Assembly: GCA_029245345.1 (NCBI GenBank) | Contig: JAQWPM010000014.1 | Coordinates: forward strand, 55,460-119,459 | DNA length: 64,000 nucleotides | Direction: 5' to 3' | From: Longimicrobiales bacterium | GTDB lineage: Bacteria > Gemmatimonadota > Gemmatimonadetes > Longimicrobiales > Gaopeijiaceae | Shown: positions 60,705-64,000 of the stretch, one piece after another | Position numbering within the stretch: the first letter of the stretch is position 1 | Layout: each line of letters begins with the position of its first letter | Made by a program: the position numbers and the translations under genes | Notes under the pieces: generated by a model | Told to the model about the DNA's origin: nothing | The model's input: only the letters and a program-made list of their open reading frames with translations | The model's database searches: none

Positions 60705-63526
60705 CACATATGAACAAGCACTTCTTATTCCGGAACAGTCTGGTTTTCGGACTGGCACTGCTCGGATCGCTCGTGGCTACGCCGGCGGACGCCCAAGAGG
60801 AGTACGCCGTAGCCGGCGTCGTCGCGGATTCGGCTGGCGCCAAGCTCAATGGCGCGATGGTCGTGGCGCTGTCGCTTCCGGATTCGGTACTGAGGAAATT
60901 CTCACTGTCGAACGGGGACGGTGCGTTCACACTGACGCGGCTCACCCAGGGTGACTACGTGCTCCAGGTCAGCATGGTCGGTCGCCAGACCGTCCGGCAT
61001 GACATCACGATCACGGACAGGAACGTCAACGCAGGCACGATTGAAGTCGATGTGCTCGCGGTGGAAATGGAAGCGCTCGTGGTCAGTGTCGACCATGTGC
61101 CCTTCGTGAATCGGCGGGACACGATGGACTACAACGCACTCGCATTCGAGACCAGACCTCAAGCCACCGTAGAAGACCTGCTCGCGAGGCTTCCCGGTGT
61201 GGAGATCGCCGAAGACGGATCCATCACCGCCCAAGGCGAGGAAGTGCAAAACGTCCTCGTAGAAGGCAAAGAGTTCTTCGGTACTGACCCGACGATCGCG
61301 ACCCGTAATCTTCCTGCGGACGCCGTCGAACGAATCCAGATCTACGACAAACAGTCGGACATGGCAGAGTTCACAGGGATCGCAGATGGACAAGAAGAGC
61401 GGACGATCAATCTCGAACTGAAGGACGGAGCTAAGAGCAGCTACTTCGGCAACGTGGTCGGTTCTTTGGGTGGTGGCTCCGAAGCCGTCACGATTGCTTC
61501 CGCAACAGGTGGCGACGGGCTGCGCTACAACGAAAGCGTGAACATCAGCAAGTTCACGCCTACCACTCAGCTCGCCATTCTCGGCGGGGTCAACAACGTG
61601 AACCAAACCGGGTTCCACGTGCAGGGTGCGAGCTTCGCAGGAGGCGGCGGGCGTGGAGGTGGCGGGCCGACCCGTTTGGGTGGCGGCGGCAACAATGGCT
61701 TTACTGACGCCCTGTCCGTCGGCATAAACGCGAGTCACGACTTCGCGGACGACGACTGGCTGCGAACGAGCTACTTCCTCTCCCAGGTCGACAACGCTCA
61801 GAACAGCGAGACGTTGCAGCAACTGCTTCTGGGCTCTCAGATGTCCTCGCTTTCAGACCAGACCAGCAACCAGACCGCGTATCAGCTCTCTCACCGTTTC
61901 AACGCAAACGCGCAGAAGACCTTCTCCCAAGGCCACGACATGCGCTTCCGGGGGACACTGAACCTGGGTTCTTCGGACGCCACGAGCTTCGGAACGCAGT
62001 CGACGACTGCGGCTGACGGAAGGCTGTTGAACACCGCGGTCACCAACTACATCGGGAACAACAGCAGCCTCACCGGTAACGCGCGCCTCACGTGGCGGAA
62101 GCGGATCAACGAAGATGGGAGAAGCATCGTTGCCGAGGCTTGGACCAACATCAGCGACCCAGAAGAGTTCACCGATCTCACATCGACCATCGGCTCCTAC
62201 GGCCGTGGCGACGTGCTGACGAACCAAGAGATCGCCCAGGAACAGTCACAAACCGGCCGCACACTCGGGTACTCGCAGCGACTCGCCATAACCGAGCCCC
62301 TCGGCGGCGGAAAAGTCCTCGAGCTGTTCGGGCAGCGAAGCGCGACGAATGAAGACCGTAACGAATCAGTCCACGACATCGTGGCGGGGGTACCGGTCTT
62401 CAACGCTGCCCAGAGTTCAGCGTTCGAGCGGAGTTACAGCTATCTCCGCGGCGGATTCCGGTTTAGCCGAAATGCCGACGATAAGCGCTTCGTGCTGGGT
62501 GTCGAGGTACAGGGATCAAACCTCGACGGTACGATCCTGAACCGGGACGAAACGATCACGAATGGATACACACATGTCCTGCCTTCCCTCGACTATCGGG
62601 TCCAGTTCGACCAAGGGAAGAACCTGACCGTCCGGTATACGACTTCGACGCGCGAGCCGAGTCTGACCCAGCTGCAGCCCTACTCGAACAACACGAACCC
62701 CCTCAACCTGTACATCGGGAATCCAGACCTGACGCCTGAGTACACGCATCGGCTGCGCGCAGACTACCGTTCCTTCGATCAGTTCACCTTCCTGAACTTC
62801 TTCACCTTCGGGTCGATCAGCTACACGAACGACCAGATCGTGACCGCGCGGACCGTCAACGAGAACGCGGTGCAGACACGCACGCCGATCAACGCCACGG
62901 ACGGGTGGGGCGCGACCGGTGGAGCCACTCTGGGCACCCCGATCCGGCGCATCGGGGCGGAGATCAACGTCAGCTACAACGCGAACTACTCCACGGGTAC
63001 AGAATTCGTGAACGGCGAGGAGAACATCAGCAAGATCCTCCGGCACACCGTTGATCTGAGCATGGAGAATCGTGACAAGGAAGTCTTCGAGATCCGCGCG
63101 GGTGGGCGGTTCACGTTCAACAACGTGGACTACTCCATCAACCAGGACTTCGCGCAGGATTACCTCAACCGCACGCTGTATGCGAACGGTTCGCTCTACT
63201 TCGGCGATGGCTGGACGCTCGAATCACGATTGAACTACCAGTTCTTCGATCAGGAAATCTTCGGTGAGGGACAGAACGTGGCCGCGTTGCAGGCGTCGCT
63301 GTCCCGCTTCGTGATGAACGATCGGGCGCAGATCAAATTTGTGGCGATGGATCTACTGAATCAGAACCAGGGTGTCTCGCTGACGAACACGTCTGCGTAC
63401 ATCCAGGAGTCACGAGTGCAAACGCTGGGGCGCTACGTCATGCTGAGCATGTCGTGGCAGTTGGGTCCGCAACGGGGCGGAGCCGCCGGTCGCTTCAGTG
63501 GAATGCATCGAGGGAGCGGCGACTAG
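60701..63526 (+). CDS. TonB-dependent-receptor-like outer-membrane protein
   Basis: The 941-residue protein has a signal (SLVFGLALLGSLVATPADA), a carboxypeptidase-like regulatory domain (YAVAGVVADSAGAKLNGAMV, SNGDGAFTLTRLTQGDYVLQ) and then a plug domain (TVEDLLARLPGVEIAEDGSI, NVLVEGKEFFGTDPTIATRN, then ERIQIYDKQSDMAEFTGIAD) and a long beta-barrel with alternating strands. This is the architecture of CarboxypepD_reg-type TonB receptors, which import large substrates or act with GLPGLI proteins. A TonB box is not evident near the start. The ATG overlaps the GLPGLI stop by four bases; ATG 60710 (MNKHFLF) is the other start. It should receive its substrate from, or pass it to, the GLPGLI partner. 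Confidence 0.9.
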   Translation: MTHMNKHFLFRNSLVFGLALLGSLVATPADAQEEYAVAGVVADSAGAKLNGAMVVALSLPDSVLRKFSLSNGDGAFTLTRLTQGDYVLQVSMVGRQTVRHDITITDRNVNAGTIEVDVLAVEMEALVVSVDHVPFVNRRDTMDYNALAFETRPQATVEDLLARLPGVEIAEDGSITAQGEEVQNVLVEGKEFFGTDPTIATRNLPADAVERIQIYDKQSDMAEFTGIADGQEERTINLELKDGAKSSYFGNVVGSLGGGSEAVTIASATGGDGLRYNESVNISKFTPTTQLAILGGVNNVNQTGFHVQGASFAGGGGRGGGGPTRLGGGGNNGFTDALSVGINASHDFADDDWLRTSYFLSQVDNAQNSETLQQLLLGSQMSSLSDQTSNQTAYQLSHRFNANAQKTFSQGHDMRFRGTLNLGSSDATSFGTQSTTAADGRLLNTAVTNYIGNNSSLTGNARLTWRKRINEDGRSIVAEAWTNISDPEEFTDLTSTIGSYGRGDVLTNQEIAQEQSQTGRTLGYSQRLAITEPLGGGKVLELFGQRSATNEDRNESVHDIVAGVPVFNAAQSSAFERSYSYLRGGFRFSRNADDKRFVLGVEVQGSNLDGTILNRDETITNGYTHVLPSLDYRVQFDQGKNLTVRYTTSTREPSLTQLQPYSNNTNPLNLYIGNPDLTPEYTHRLRADYRSFDQFTFLNFFTFGSISYTNDQIVTARTVNENAVQTRTPINATDGWGATGGATLGTPIRRIGAEINVSYNANYSTGTEFVNGEENISKILRHTVDLSMENRDKEVFEIRAGGRFTFNNVDYSINQDFAQDYLNRTLYANGSLYFGDGWTLESRLNYQFFDQEIFGEGQNVAALQASLSRFVMNDRAQIKFVAMDLLNQNQGVSLTNTSAYIQESRVQTLGRYVMLSMSWQLGPQRGGAAGRFSGMHRGSGD

Positions 63527-63657
63527 AACCGAGTCCGGGACCGTCGACTGGGGGGAGCGGCTCGAGACGCTCCAACGCTAGCCCTGACGGGGTTCACCTG
63601 TCATCATGACAACGGACTCCCTATTAGCGTCTGCCCTCTCGACAGCATCGAACCGTC

Positions 63658-64000
63658 ATGAAAACGATACTGAGCCTCTGCCTGTTGCTCGTCCCCGTTG
63701 GATTGGCTGCTCAAGAGGGAAGCGTCACATACGACCACACAGTGGTCTACGACGTCGCGAGCCCCGACGCAGAGCCTGCCAAAGGCGATAGCGCTCAGGC
63801 CGGTCGAGAAGGCAGAGCTGGTGGTGAAGACACCCACAGAGGACCAGCCGGCCGATCCGGCGGTGCCGACTTCTGGATGCCGGAAGGGATGCCAACCAAC
63901 AGCTTCGCCTCGGTCGTTCTCCGCTTCAACGCCTCCGAGTCCGTCATGGCTCAGGCAGAAGAGGAAGAGAAGGAGGCGGCGGAGGAAATCGCGGACGGCT
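63658..64000 (+). CDS. GLPGLI-family protein (copy 2, partial, runs off window)
   Basis: Over the first 31 codons the protein is identical to copy 1 (signal ILSLCLLLVPVGLAAQ, then VTYDHTVVY), and it then diverges in the linker. The conserved PEGMPTNSFASVVLRFN follows, and the frame continues to the window edge. The bases before the ATG (AACCGTC) are also alike. The two starts are 3,844 bases apart, so the GLPGLI gene was duplicated. Only 114 codons are visible; what follows in the duplicate cannot be seen. Confidence 0.85.
   Translation, partial: MKTILSLCLLLVPVGLAAQEGSVTYDHTVVYDVASPDAEPAKGDSAQAGREGRAGGEDTHRGPAGRSGGADFWMPEGMPTNSFASVVLRFNASESVMAQAEEEEKEAAEEIADG

Noticed and set aside
61640..61700. 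GGCGG-rich repeat as a possible tandem DNA repeat
   Set aside because: It is an in-frame Gly-rich loop of the TonB-type receptor.

Overview
The window looks like part of the chromosome of an uncultured, GC-rich, Gram-negative bacterium, most likely a member of Gemmatimonadota. This rests on gene content, not on a marker gene: Tat/Sec-exported lipoproteins, GLPGLI proteins paired with TonB-type outer-membrane receptors, S9 and M20 peptidases in multiple copies, DUF5117-type metzincins, DUF2239, and a small MSRAFVKED-type protein beside YhbY. No rRNA, complete tRNA, CRISPR array or intact transposase was seen.

Layout. 1-4.4 kb: partial D-aminoacylase-like gene, a conserved small protein, an exported FMN alpha-hydroxy-acid oxidase carrying a CxxCH motif, and debris of a GH-like gene and a GT39 glycosyltransferase fused to Sel1 repeats. 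4.5-9.9 kb: M20 hydrolase, Ig-like lipoprotein pair, yhbY, cyclase fragment. 10-15.7 kb: S9 peptidase, isoaspartyl peptidase, DUF2239-MATE pair behind a promoter with two operator-like repeats. 15.7-16.2 kb: palindromic MITE-like elements. 16.2-23.4 kb: DUF805, DUF1028, and a translationally coupled permease / aldo-keto reductase-RidA fusion / cupin operon, then an MMPL-type RND protein. 23.5-26.1 kb: NTF2-like protein, TPR-like lipoprotein and a graveyard with holin-, permease- and esterase-like remnants. 26.1-36.5 kb: FKBP isomerase, second S9 peptidase, beta-lactamase-family hydrolase, nadA-nadC, BNR-repeat lipoprotein, DUF4399, Nal1-like protease with a neighbouring stand-alone copy of its N-terminal domain. 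36.6-43 kb: lipoprotein, two Gfo/Idh/MocA oxidoreductases, truncated ECF sigma factor, frameshifted membrane protein, metzincin with a strong terminator, dead VapC. 43-57.5 kb: M20/amidohydrolase/APC permease operon, beta-propeller-CehA hydrolase, two further amidohydrolases (one fused to a TolB propeller), D-aminoacylase. 57.6-64 kb: twice-frameshifted pseudogene touching a tRNA-Pro-like fragment, HpcH/HpaI aldolase-like protein, and a coupled three-gene unit (unknown protein, GLPGLI, TonB-type receptor) whose GLPGLI gene is duplicated and runs off the right edge.

Together the intact genes describe an exported peptide and N-acyl/D-amino-acid scavenging lifestyle: periplasmic S9, M20, metzincin and amidohydrolase enzymes plus amino-acid permeases. 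The second theme is decay. At least a dozen genes are truncated, frameshifted or fused remnants, and short dispersed and palindromic repeats lie among them, so the region has lost many genes recently.
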